In this document: in pieces, positions 39,401-52,827 of the stretch
Numbering within the stretch: the stretch's first letter is position 1
Layout of the letters: the number at the start of each line of letters is the position of its first letter
NCBI RefSeq assembly: GCF_023159225.1
Contig: NC_063172.1
Span: 35,778,832 to 35,842,831, forward strand
Reading direction: 5' to 3'
From: Perognathus longimembris pacificus
Taxonomy: Eukaryota > Chordata > Mammalia > Rodentia > Heteromyidae
Length of the DNA stretch: 64,000 nt
Notes under the pieces: model-generated
Database searches by the model: none
Seen by the model: the letters and a program-made list of their open reading frames with translations, nothing else
Told to the model about the DNA's origin: nothing
Position numbers and translations under genes: made by a program

Positions 39401-42400
39401 ATGAAATGGAAAAAAATATGTTAAGTAAATAAAGCCCATAGAGACAAAGGATCCAGGTTTTTTCCCTTATACTTGGAAGCATGTATAAGAGGTTTATACT
39501 TAATGCTTTGCATGATCTGGCAGTGAATTCAAGAGAATAATTCAGTTTAAATGCATATATATATATATATACATATATACACATATATGTATGGCATATA
39601 TGTTTGTAATAAAAAATATCTAATTTATGTATTTAGAAAAACCCTCCTCCTGCCCACTGAAGGAAATGACAAATATAAGCACCAGAGACTAACTTCTGAA
39701 ACTAGATCTTACTTAATATGGAGGGCAAAAACTGACTGATATTGCCATCTGTATATTCTATTGACACAGTAATTATGGTTCTTTAGCCAGAAAGGGTATT
39801 TTTCAAGGATAGTATTCAAAGGTGGTACCAAAGTTTCTGGAAAGCAGTTTTTGTTGATTCAGAGAACATAATAAATACCTGCTGGGAATTGCTGTTGAGA
39901 ATTTCAGATTAATGAGACAAACTCAGTGGGATGTGAGCTCAGTAATGACTTTTTCTGTTAAGTTCCACTTCTGGGAGCTAAAGGCAACACTTGCCTTGTG
40001 TGCACAAAGTACAATGGGGATTGAACCTAGGGCCTGGAACATGCTAGTTAGGTGATTTATCCCCTGAGCCATACCTTAGCCTAGAAACTATTTTTTAAAT
40101 ATATTTTAAGGAGTGATCATTTAAATTTATAACTCATCCCCTTCCAAGAACTTTTCTACCTGTAAACAATGTCAAGTATTTTAATAACATTACTGTGAAG
40201 AAGGCAGAACATTGTATTGTCTATATTTACAGGGAAGAAACCTTTAAAGAGAACACTGTTCCTTAAGAGTCATCTGTTTTTGTGAGATTCTCCAAACAAT
40301 GCTGGTACATGAAGTGGTTTCTTGATTTTAGTTCTGCCTCTATCTCATTGGTTTAGTTTATGTAGCCTTATGGTAGTAAATCTAAATGTTCAAGTATTCA
40401 AAAGACTGGTCCTTAAAGGAAAAAGAACTTTGAAGGGAAATGAAATGTCTTGTACGTGACCTAAACCATGCAGAAGAGATGAACGTAAATATTACGGCAT
40501 TGGATTCCATTTTTGTGGTAAAGCAAACCTAGATAGCATCAGTGCCTTGGAAAAGTCATGGGAACTATTTCAGAGGGAAATCCCAAACTGTATTTTAAGG
40601 AAAGGAGAGAAAGATGGAGGGAAAAACTCCTGTGATCCTGAGAAAGCAATTGATTGTTTCTACTGGCAACTCCCATGGCATTTCAAGAAATGTTATCAGA
40701 TTGCAGAGTTTTCAATTGTTTTGTTGTTGTTGTTATTGTTGTGTTAGTTTTTAATCCCTCTCTTCATTTATTTTTCAGTGGATGGAACTGAGGTTCAACA
40801 CTCTGGCAAAATGCCCACACTGCAAAAAAATGTAAGTTGACAATATGTTTGAGAAGTTCTTCAGAATTCCTACGTTAGTAGATTTTCACTTTAAGACAAA
40901 CTGAAATGAATGCATGATTAATATATTTATTTACGGCCAAAATATAACATCATTGAACTAATTAGTATATTTCATTTTGAAATGAACATATTTAGGCTGA
41001 TTTTATTATTCTCAAAAGGAAAGCCAATTTTATTTTATTTGGTTTCGTGCCAGGATTGGAGCTTGAACTCAGAGCCTTGGCCTCTCAACTTTTTTCATTC
41101 ATGGCTAGCACTCTACAACTTAAGCCACACCTTTAGTCCAAGTTTCTTTTTGATGGTTAATTGGAAATAGACACTTGTATACTTTTTGTGCCTACACTGG
41201 CTTTGAGTGCTATATTCACCTCTCATCTTCCCGAGTAGTCTTACAAGTGTGATCTACTAGCACCTAGTAGGAAAGTCAATTTCAAATTGATAAAATTGTT
41301 AGCTACCAATAGGTGCCTGTGTCTCACTAGCTACTAGCTACTCAGGAAGCTAGGATCTGAGAACTATATTTTGAAGCCATCCCAGGAAAACAAAGTTATG
41401 AGACTCTTATTTTCAATTTATCAGTGAGAAGTGAGAAACAGAGATATGGCTCAAGTGGTAGAGTGCCAAAAAGCTTAAGACCCAGAGTTCAAGCCCCAGC
41501 ACTGGCACCAAAAAATAAATAATAATCATCAATTACCTGTTGAGGATTTTAAAATGTCTTTTTTTTTTTTTTTTGGCCAGTCCTGGGCCTTGAACTGAGG
41601 GCCTGAGCACTGTCCCTGGCTTCTTCCCGCTCAAGGCTAGCACTCTGCCACCTGAGCCACAGCGCCCCTTCTGGCCGTTTTCCATATATGTGGTGCTGGG
41701 GAATCGAACCGAGAGCTTCATGTGTAGGAGGCAAGCACTTTTGCCACTAGGCCATATTCCCAGCCCTTAAAAATGTTTTAATAACATCAAATGTCTTTAA
41801 AATGTCAAATAATCTAAACTTTGTATTGGTAAAATGGGTTGTAATCCAGGAGAAAACAAATTTTCCTAGCATTCACAGTTATTGTTAGTTTTTTCCATCT
41901 GCTTAATGTGATTATTACTGTGGGAAAGTTTGTATAATTGTCAACTTTAACTACTCAAGATGACTTGATAAGTCATCTTATCTCTATAAGTCTACTTATC
42001 TCTATTTCCCTACCTCTATTTCTACTTAGCTTTATTTATTATCTCTATTTTTCATCTAAGAAAAATAACTAATGGCAATATGAAAATGGGAAATAATAAG
42101 ATTTTTAAAATTTATGTCTTTATTGTCAAAGTGATGTACAGAGGGGTCACAGTTTCATATGTAAGGCAGTGAGTACATTTCTTATCCAACTTGTTACCTC
42201 TTTCCTCACTTTCCCCCCATCTTCCCCCTCCCTATTTTCCTTCCCACCATGAGTTGTACGGTTTGTTTACAGCATATAGTTTTGTAAGTAATGCTGTTGC
42301 ATTGGTTTGTCTTTTTTTTTTTTTTTGGCAGTCCTGGGGCTTGGGTTCAGGGCCTGAGCACTGTCCCTGGCTTCTTTTTGCTTAAGGCCAGCACTCTACC

Positions 42401-45400
42401 ACTTGGAGCCACAGTGCCACTTCTGGCTTTTTCTATATATGTGGTGCTGAGGAACTGAACCCAGGGCTTCATGTATACGAGGCAAGCACTGTATCACTAG
42501 GCCATTTTCCCATCCCCACATTGGTTTGTCTTTCATCTTTTGTCTCTCCACTTTGATAATGATGTTGGCATTGGAGGTTCTCAAGATGATGCCAAGATTC
42601 CTTTTCTAGGACAATAGGAATCCCTATGTAGTAGTACACACAGACAGGATTTTTAAATTTTATTTTAAGCCAAAGAGTACAAAGCAAAACTCAGTAAAGA
42701 GAAAAAGCAAATGCAGCAAAAACTGGAGGGGACTAGATAGACATAAGCTTCTAAAGGTCCTTTACCAGTAGATTCCTTCAGCAATGAATTGTTACCATAT
42801 AATGCAATACCTTGTCTACAAGGGAATATTTCATTAGGCATTTGATGCCTGAAGCTCCACTGGGGCTGTTTGTGCCTAGTGCAAACCAAATTTTGAATAC
42901 TCAGAGGAAATTCAGGTGTTCAGCACAAGCCATTATCGTTTATTATGTGGAACACATTTAAAAATACAGTAGGTTTTGAAACCTCACTGTATGAGATTTT
43001 AAATCTTTTGAAATGAGTGTAAATATTCTAAGAAAAATGGTTATCTGGAGTCTTAAACAGAAATTAATTTTGATATAAATTCTTTGGATAATAAAACTAC
43101 CAAACTACTTACAGAAAATTCCCAGAAATATACTCTCTGCCTTTTCTAGAAAGGTAAAAAGTAGTACCAGATTGAAGATTAGGTGGTCATTTTTTTTTGT
43201 GTGTGTGTGGTGGGGGAGTGCTGGGGTTGAATCCAGGGTCTTTGGGATGTTAAATTTACTTACACAGTAAGCCATGTTCTGTCCATTAGAGAATGGGTGT
43301 GGGAAGTCTCTTAAAAGCTAAGCTCCTTATATACGAGACAAAGGGCACAGAAATAAAAAACAGTGGAATTCTATGCCTCTATCAGAAAGAATGACACTGA
43401 CCCATTTGTAGGGAAATGGAAGGACTTGGAAAAAATCATACTAAGTGAAATGATCCAGACCCAAAGAAACATGAACTTCATGGTTTCCCTCATAGGGAAT
43501 AATTAGTACATGTCTAGGATAGTCATAGCAAAAGATCACAATAGCTCAATAGCTGTGCCCGTATGAACACATAAAATGCTAAACGAAATGAACTCCAAGT
43601 TATGGAAACAAGTGTAGTTATTTTCAACATGCCATATGAAATTGTACCCTTTTTTTTTTTCTCCCATATTCCCTTCCCTTGGTTTTACCCTTGCTATCGC
43701 TGTAACTGATCTTAGTACACTGGATACTGTATATACATGTATTGGAACTAGGGAAGGGAAAGGGAATACCAAAATCGAGAGACAAAGGATAAAAAAACAA
43801 ACAGTTGCAACAGTGATACTTACAAACCATTTGGTGTAAACCAATTGTACAACTCATGGGGGCAGGGGGAGAAGGGGAGGCGGGGGGATGAGGGAGGAGA
43901 TACCAACTTGGATAAGAAATGTACTCACCTTATATATGAAATTGTAACCCCTCTGTAATTCACTTAGACAATAAAGAAAAAAAATGGCATACCCAAGCCT
44001 GTCAAGATTGCTTCTCCACATAGCATCAATTTTCATAATGAATTTTAATTAAAAATGATTCTTCACCTACATGTATAAATTACTTCAACAAAGTCAATTC
44101 AAATGGAATATTCTTTTAGAATTGAAAATATAGGTTCATACTTTAAATTTGTGTAACCTTTACTGTGAATTCATTATTTTTATCTATTCTGAAAGAGGCC
44201 AAAGCAGAAATATCCTAAAAATGCAAAAATTATTTCTAGAAGAAATTAAAATATCTAAAAAGTGAGAATGTGTGTGTATACTTTTCTCTGCTAAACCAGA
44301 GTCTCACTAAATACAGCCGTTAGAGTAACTTTTTATAGAATATTTTAGCTTTAAAAAGTAGATATTTCTTCTTCAATTTGTGAAATTAATCTTCCAAGTT
44401 CTTTACTGAATCCAGTAGAAGTCTGTACATGAAGAAGCAAAGCTTATGGTTGCAAAGCAGTATATAGACAACATGGAGAGTGCATACGTGAATGGCACAT
44501 ATTTCTGTGTATTATTTTTAGAAAAGAGTATTTCACTAACGGCATTAATTTGGATAGATATAGCAAACAAAAAGGAGAGATTGTATGTGAGGCATAGTTC
44601 CTTTACACACAAATATACACTAGAGACAAACTTCTTGGGAATCCTGCAATGCAGGGAATATCATCTTCATTTTGCAGATGAGGAACTAACTGTTCAGGGT
44701 TAAGAATTTTGCTCAAGGAACTTTTAATGATTTTAGAACAATGGCAATATTTGCTAGAATAAAGAAGTATTGAATGTCTAGACACTCTGATCACAAGACA
44801 GTGTATTAATATAGAAGAGGATTTGAAGTGATAACTTAGAGGACTCACATAGAAATTCACATGGACTCGATCTTGTGACCACCATTCTGAGAGGAAGGTT
44901 TGTAGATTGGAATCACATGCTAATCATGGGAGGACTCAGAATCCCTAGTCTGAGGGCTCAAAATTCTTTTCATGTGAAATCTGTAGCAGATTATCCTGAT
45001 TTCTTCCCTTTCTGAATGTTTTTCAGTAAGACACAAACTGATCTATTGGAGTCAGATTCCAAGACAGAGTTTCCTGTCTTCAAACATATGTATCCTAGAA
45101 TTCCTTTTGTGTTATAGGTGTTACTAAGTCATTGTTAGGAAACTACTGCATTATATGTTGATCTCACAAAAGTGCCTGGAAAGATTCCCCAGACTGTCAG
45201 AGGCAAAGAATCATTTTCTCCCAATGCCATTTCTCTACTTACACAGTAGCTAGGGCTATTATGGCAGAAGTTGGTGGGGTTGTTTTGTTTTTGTTGTTGG
45301 TGGTGTTTTTTTTTTTTTTAAAACTGGGTAACTTGTGACCACTGTCCTATTAGAGATGTAGTTCTAGTCTTAAATATAGCTGAGATGTATTTCTATGTAA

Positions 45401-48400
45401 ATGCTATAATGGGCTGACAAACAGATTTCATTCGTAGTAATTGTCCTCAGATACAACTTGTTCACCACTGATGTGTCCCTTTATGAACCATCTTCTACCA
45501 TTTTAAACAATAGCAGGTTTCTTCTGTTAGACACTATCCTTTTATCTGGCTACTTGGTGCTGTAATTATTTATTAATTCAATAATCTTGTACTAGGTACT
45601 GGTATGTGACATAAAGGAAAAATCTTTTCACGGAGGAACTTAGGTCTTTACCTTTGTAAATGAAAGACAATAGACAATCACATTAAAGTTTTGAATGCTT
45701 TCAAGGAGATATATGTAGCATGTAGTATAAGAGAAGCAGCATAAGAAAAACTTTCAGGGGAGTGATACTGAACTAATTTATGAAAGATGAGGAATTAGGT
45801 TCACTGCAAAAGGAGCTGTTTGGGCTACAGATGTGTATATAGATGGTAAAATAAATTGGATTGAGCATGAAGGGAGAGGGTCAGTGATGGGTTGGTGGTC
45901 TCTGATTACCTTATTTCTAAGAATCTGTGGAGGCTTTTTACAAAAATAGAGAACTGGGGATCTAGAAGAAATGTATCTGGCTGGGCACCACCTGGATTAC
46001 CACCTGTAATACTAGCTACTCAGTAGGCTGAGATCTGACAATCTTGTTTCAAAGCCAGCCTGGGCAGAAAAGTCCCCAGGAGACTTTTATCTCTAATAAA
46101 GTACTCAAAAAACCTGGAAGTCTCTCTGTGGCTCAAGTGTTAGAGCACTAGCCCTGAGCACAGAGAGGCTCAGGGGATAGTGCCCATACAGTGAGTTCAA
46201 GTCTCAGGACTGGCAAAAAAGAAAAGAAAAAAAAAGAAATATATCTGGTAGAGGATGATAAATTCATCTTGAATAGTTGAGATAAAGACAACTGTAAATT
46301 TTTTAGATTAACTGAGCCTTCATCTTGTTGATCTACCTTTCAAATCACTTATCTTGGATTAATGTAGGCATTTTCCTTTTCCTTTACCAGGATAATCAAA
46401 AGCTGGTGGCTGGGGATAAGGCCTAGTGGCAAGAGTACTTGCCTTATATACATGAGGCCCTGGGTTCAATTCCCCAGCACCACATATACAGAAAATGGCC
46501 AGAAGTGGCGCTGTGGCTCAAGTGGCAGAGTGCTAGCCTTGCATAAAAAAAAGAAGCCAGGGACAGTGCTCAGGCCCTGAGTCCAAGCCCCAGGACTGGA
46601 CAAAAAAAAAGCTGGGAAAAAACTTAGTATTTTTTAGGTCTTTAAAAATGTACAACTTTACATTTTAGCTACAGCTTTGCTCTATATGCCCTATATGCTC
46701 TATATTTGCTCTATATTCTAAAAATACTCGCTTAACTCCTTTTACCACTCCCCCAAACAGCTATCTCTACAAACTTATTTCTTTTAAATATGCCCCTCCA
46801 AATCCTGAACCCTCCCAGGCTCTATGAGAGTTTATTTCGAATCATCTAAGGGTGACCAGGGCTGTCCTTGCATTCCCTTAAGTTCACACTTTTGGTCTCT
46901 GTGTTTACTTCATTTCTGCTTCTCAAAAGGAAGCAGATGTCTTCAAGATTTATACCTTCATTTGATCATGATTCTCTACTTGCTCTGGAGCAAAGACAAT
47001 TAACCACTAGTCTTCACTAGACCACTGAACTTGCTCTGAAGAAGTTCACATTCCAATTGCAAATTTAAATACATCAGTTTTATCCTGCTTGTTTTCTCTA
47101 AGCAATTAGAGAATTATGTTGATCATCCTGTTTGTTTTTTCCTTAAAATTTGTTTTCCTTGGTTTACTGATTTCTTGTGAGTTTTCCCTACATCTCAGAA
47201 CAATCTTGTGTGTTATTGACTTTGTTCCTCTACTGTCCATAGTTGAAATTTAACCACGTAATGTCTGAATTTCTCATATGCTTCTATCATTTATCTATCT
47301 CAACACCTCAGATCTCTCTTTGGAACTTAAAATGTAGACACAGTGTCTATTTGTTAACTCACACATCACCATTTTAACCTAGCATATCATTGGCATCTCA
47401 AATATACAATGAATAATTTCCAACCCGGTTCTGCAAACTAATTTTCCCATGTCTTGGTGAATGTACCAACCAAAGTTATCCATCTAGTCCGGTGATCACA
47501 CCAGAAATAATTTTTCTTCCCCATAACTAGATGCTAATATCTTTTTTAAAAAATTTATTAAACAAATTTTTTTGACAAGGTGTTGTGCAAAAGGGGTACA
47601 GTTACATAGTAGGGCAGTATGTACATTTCTTGTGTTATCTTACACCGTGTTTTTCTTTCCCTTCCCTAGGTCAGGTAGACATACATACAATACACAATGT
47701 ACCAAGGACATATACAGTAGCCACGTGGCCTACACCAAAGAAAATTCGCCTAGGTCTTTAAATGTAATGTCTACAATAGACAGTATGTTGACAATAGTCT
47801 TATGTGAACGTACATACATAGCTCTTGAGCTATTGTATTCCACTGAGAGGTCAATTTTTGACCTTTATATGTTGAGTAGTTGTTTGGTTTTAGTTATATA
47901 ATGTAGGGTCGCTGACCCAAACCTGTGGGAAATACCATGTGACAAGAGGTTTTTGGTTTCACAGACCTGGTCTCTACTGTCTCCCCGTCACCCCATCTTA
48001 ACAGTCATATATCAGGGAGATCATGCCCCTTTGTTTTCTGTGTTCTAGGCTTGTCTCGCTCAACATTATTTGTTCAAGTTCTGACCATTTCCCTGTAAAT
48101 AACAATATTTCACCATTCCTAATCACTATGTAGTATTCCATTGTGTATAGGTACCATATTTTTTGGATCCATTCTAGATGCTAATATCTTATCAGCCAGA
48201 CTTTTTGCTTATTTGGTGGCATATTGTTTGAGGAATTTTCTTTTACTTTTTGGGCAGAAAGTAGTATGTTCTATTATATACCCAATGCCTAAAATCTGGA
48301 GTTAAACTTCAGACTTCTTAGCAATGTAGATAAAAATTTCCAGGCTTAAGTCTTTGCCTAACTTTTCTAGAGTTGTCTTTCTTCCACATTTGTACAACAT

Positions 48401-51400
48401 AACCTTCTATGTCCCAGACTCAACAAAGTCTACCTCCGGAGCATATTATATGGTGTTTTGCTTCTGTACCTGACTCCTTTTTCTTTTTTTAACCTTCAGA
48501 GATCTCTTTATTAGTAGAGGAGCAGCATAAGCCACTGTCCCTCAGTAAATCCTTAAAGGCCTGGGATTGCCTGACTAGTGTCGTCCTCATCCTGCCTATG
48601 TGTAAAACATTTGACTTCATCACTATTTACCTGAAGAAACCTTTTCTGACAGAAAGATTATTCTGCTGCTTGTTTCTTGAGTAAAATTCTTTTCACAATT
48701 GAACAATGCTACTATTGTCAGATACTGTTACGCCCTTCTCCTCCTCTGCATGTCTTACTCTTACCTTGCCCTAAAATCACAGTTTCATCCATTTGCTTTT
48801 ACTGTAGTCAAATATTGGACTTCACACTTTATAAAGGAAAGAGGTTAGCTGAACATGGTGGTGTGTGCCTGTAATATTCAGTTGTAGGAGGTGGATTTCC
48901 TAGGGGTGTAGCTCAGGTGGTAGGGCACTTGCATATCAAACAAGCAGCCCTGGGTTCAATCTCCAGTGTTGGAGAGAGGAATGTAAGATCAGGAATCTAA
49001 GATCAAGACCATATCTAGTGATAGCTCAAGTGGTAGGGCCCTTGTATATCCAAAAAGGAGGTCTGTATTCCATTTTCCAGTACTGAAGAGGTAGATAGAC
49101 GGGGACAAGGGATGGAAAGGGAAAGATCTAAGCTCAGGTGTCCAAGATCAAGCCAACATCTTGTGATGTTTAATTTTTAAATTGGGTCAAAGCTGATGCT
49201 CTACTACTTGAGCCAAGTCTCTTATCTGACATTTGGTTGGTTAACAGGATATAAGAGTCTTGAAGACTTTTTTGGTTTTAAACTGTAATCCTCTGATCTT
49301 ACCCTCTGGAGTAGCTAGGAGTGCCAGATGTGAACTACCAGTGCTGGCTTTTGTGATGCTCTTCTTTGTTATAGTAATAGAACCTGCAGTTTAGAGCTAC
49401 CCAGCTAGAGACCTTTCCTATAATTCCTTGCAGAAAGTGTGGCCACATGTTTAGGTTATAAACAATTGAATGTGAACAGAAGTATTAAGTATAACTTCCT
49501 GCCTGTCTCCTCTAATAGAGCATTATTTGTTGTGGTTTTCTCTTCTCTCATCTAACTGCCTGGAAAAGGCAAGTATGAAGAAACCTTGTTACCATGTTGA
49601 CTCTGACAATATCAGTAAATCACAGAACTGAGATGTTTATCAACTCTGGGCTGCAAAATTTATGTTTGCATTTTATATGCTAGGGAAACAAATTATAGTC
49701 TGGATTTCTCTATGTAACCAGCACTCTGCCTTTGCCTCTGTATAAAAGGAATTATCACTTCAGCAGAAACATAAATTCTGTACTTTTGTGCAACAAATGT
49801 AACCTTAAAACATAAAATAAGAATTGATAGTTATAAGTTGATGTTCTTATGGATCAAGACATAAACACAAGACAAATTGTAATACTTTTTAAATAGAAAA
49901 AATATTTTTATAACAGAGATAGGAATAAATTTTCCTGATAAGGTAAAAATTGCAACTCCTAAGGGAAACAATAGGTAATTTTGTCTTTATTAGAATTTCC
50001 TTACTCTATAGTGATTTTGTTAATAAGAACTCTTCACCAAACTATGTTATTAAAATGATTTTTTAAAGCACAGAATATTGTCAGTTATGCAGAGTGCATA
50101 GCTGTGAGGAATAGTACCTAGACTATATAAATATCACTACTTGAGACTTGAGTACTTTATCACCTGAGCCATGTCCCCCAGCCCTGATAGTGCTGATTGT
50201 ACTGGAGATGGACTTTACTGCCTGGGCTTGTCTTGAGCTATCATCTTCTGAATCTCAGCCATCTGAGTAGCTGGGATTACAGGAATGAGCCACCAGTACC
50301 CAGCCACATCGATTAAGTGTATCAGTAGATAAGAGCTAGCCTAAGACAAAGACACAATAGTTGTGAATACGCATTTGATAGAAAAAAATAGCTAGCTAGC
50401 ATTTGAAAAGTTGTATATTCACCCTTGCTAGAAACCATGTCTACACGTATTAAAACTGTTGAGAAATACTATTCCTGTAAAATAGTTAAAATGAGAATAG
50501 GAAGTGTCAAAATTGAGAATGTATGTGTACATATGCATATATATGTGTTTGCATGTATGGTCTTAATGAAATTAAATATACATATGAATAAGATACAACC
50601 CAGCAATTCTGTTCCTAAATGTATGTTTGATAAATTCTTGCATATATCAGAGAGGAAACCAAAGAGTACTTAAAGTAACACTGTTATAACAAGAAACTAT
50701 TAAGAAAATTTGAAAGTTTATTAACAGATAAGGAAACAATTATAGTGAAACATACTTATGAAAATGGATAACTAGATCTTCACATATCAGTATAGACATT
50801 TCATCTAGAGTACTGAGCAAATAAAAAAAGGACAAGCCATGGAAACATACAGTTCAAAATCCACACCTATTCTTCACTTTTTAATTTTCTTTTTTCTTAT
50901 TGTACTGAGATTTAAACTCAGAGCTTCATACTTGCTCACTTTGCTTGCTTGGCTGGTACTCTATCACTTGAGCCACATCTCTAGCCCTGATATTGCTGAT
51001 TATATTGGAGATGGACTTTTCTGGTTAGGCTTGCCTTGAACTGTCATCTTCTAGGTCTCAGTTTTCTGAATAGCTGAGATTCCAGGAATGAACCACCAAT
51101 ACCCAGCCACATTAAGTTAATACGCAAAATAATCCTGTATCTTGCTCATAGAACAGTATGTAAGTTAAATATATGAGGGATTATGGCATTTTTGTTGCTT
51201 TCTCCTTGTGTTGAGACGGCACTCGGGTCATGGAGTAGCAGTAGGTCCTTTTTTTTCTGTGGAAAGATTTCTCAGTAGTGACTGAGTGCAGAAAAGGATA
51301 TGGGTTTGCTAAGCAAAATTCACATACTGAGATTGATGCACTCAAATTATTCTCCTGGCACTTAGAACCTTTGGCTTCTTCAATATGTAATTCTAAAAAG

Positions 51401-52772
51401 TTTACTTTCTTTAGGATATATTAGGCTTCCAGAAGCATATACTCAGGTTGTAATGAGGAACAACCAGCCATGTGTCAAGAATAAAACCAGTAAATAAATA
51501 AGAATTCAAACCAAAGGTAGTCTAAGGCTAAACATGCCATAATGGCAATTAGTTCTTCATGTCCTCTCCACATAGCAATCTCTTAAGATGGTGATTAATG
51601 GTGGCCTCGGGGTCATCCAGATGTTGATGTTTCTGTTCAAGTACAAAGGAAAGTTTATGGTGTATATTTGTGGTAGATTTAATAAAATTTGAGTCATTAA
51701 AGCTAGTGTTTATGTAAAATTAGAACTTCTTCAAAGAAGCACATTTAAAAATTTTTCCTAGTATGTGATCCATTTTTGTAATTTTTTTATTCAACAAACG
51801 TTCCTTGGGATATTATACCAAGTTAAGCATGATCTTGACATTGGCCACACATTCTTAGTGATGTCTTTTGCTGTCTTGATTTGTAGCTCTTCCGTGGGTA
51901 GTGCACTTCCTCGAAGACGCTGCTGTGCATATATTACTATCGGAATGATCTGTATTTTCATTGGCGTAGGACTAACTGTAAGTACTACTTTCCTCTTAAA
52001 ATTCTTCTGTGTCTCAACATTACCAACTGTGGTCAGCCTAAGGCCTGAGACAACAGTCATTCCTGAGAAGGCTGCTTTTTTGGCATTGGGGATACCACCT
52101 TTAGAAAAAACTATTGCGTCAGAAACCTGATTATTTTCTTTAATGATTTAAAAATACCTTATTCGCCTTTATTTATTAGACAAAATAATGTCTTTTTATT
52201 GTGCACTGACCTGCTTTAAAATGTAATTCTCACTTCTAGATAAAAAAGTGCCTTGGACCCTTGTCAAGGTTATTAAATACTGGGGAATGTGCCATTCACT
52301 TAACAAAAGCTCATTTGTGGAGAGAACCAACAAAATGACAAAGTCTGAAAAATCATTTACTTTATCCACACCCCATATCAAACAGAATCATTACCGTACT
52401 AGGGTGAGTTATTTTTAGAGGTGACAGAAGCTAGCCACTTGGCATGGGGGTTATCCCGGACAAAAAAGGGACTGGCCTTTTTGCTGTTTTCCTTGCTGCC
52501 ACTTTCCTTGCTGTGTTCCTCAGTTAGTATATTGGATTCCATATTATTAACAGTGTCTCACTAGGTTACATGATAATGAGTTACGTAAAGAAAATGTCAC
52601 TCAAGGCTAACTTATTTTAGATTTTGTGTGTGTGTGTGTGTCTGTGTGTGTGTGCACGTGCGCACATGCACCTGGATGCCAGTCTTGGGATTTGAACTCC
52701 GAGCCTAGATACTGTCCCTGAGCCTTTTGCTCAAGGCTAGCACTCTACTACTTAAGCCACAGCTCCATTTCT

Positions 52773-52827
<55 letters not shown>

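Larger units (their letters stand above)
36652..40778 (+). other. PIP4P2: PIP4P2 intron 4 (4.1 kb)
   Basis: GTAAGT...TTCAG. It contains an L2 trace, a rearranged L1 cluster (38450-39490), a TA-rich tract at about 39551-39600 and an ID-like remnant. 36700-38290 and 40090-40770 hold nothing I can name. Confidence 0.85.
40832..51886 (+). other. PIP4P2: PIP4P2 intron 5 (11.1 kb)
   Basis: GTAAGT...TGTAG. It is rich in SINEs and in three separate L1 3' ends (42110-42560, 43345-43986, 47544-48173). Stretches 44000-44620, 44900-45560, 46640-47520, 48200-48840, 49360-50130 and 51110-51880 show no nameable feature. Confidence 0.85.

Noticed and set aside
41533..41734. Repeated short frames with the same protein wording in several SINEs
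   Set aside because: They are chance frames within IDL-Geo copies, recurring because the SINE recurs.
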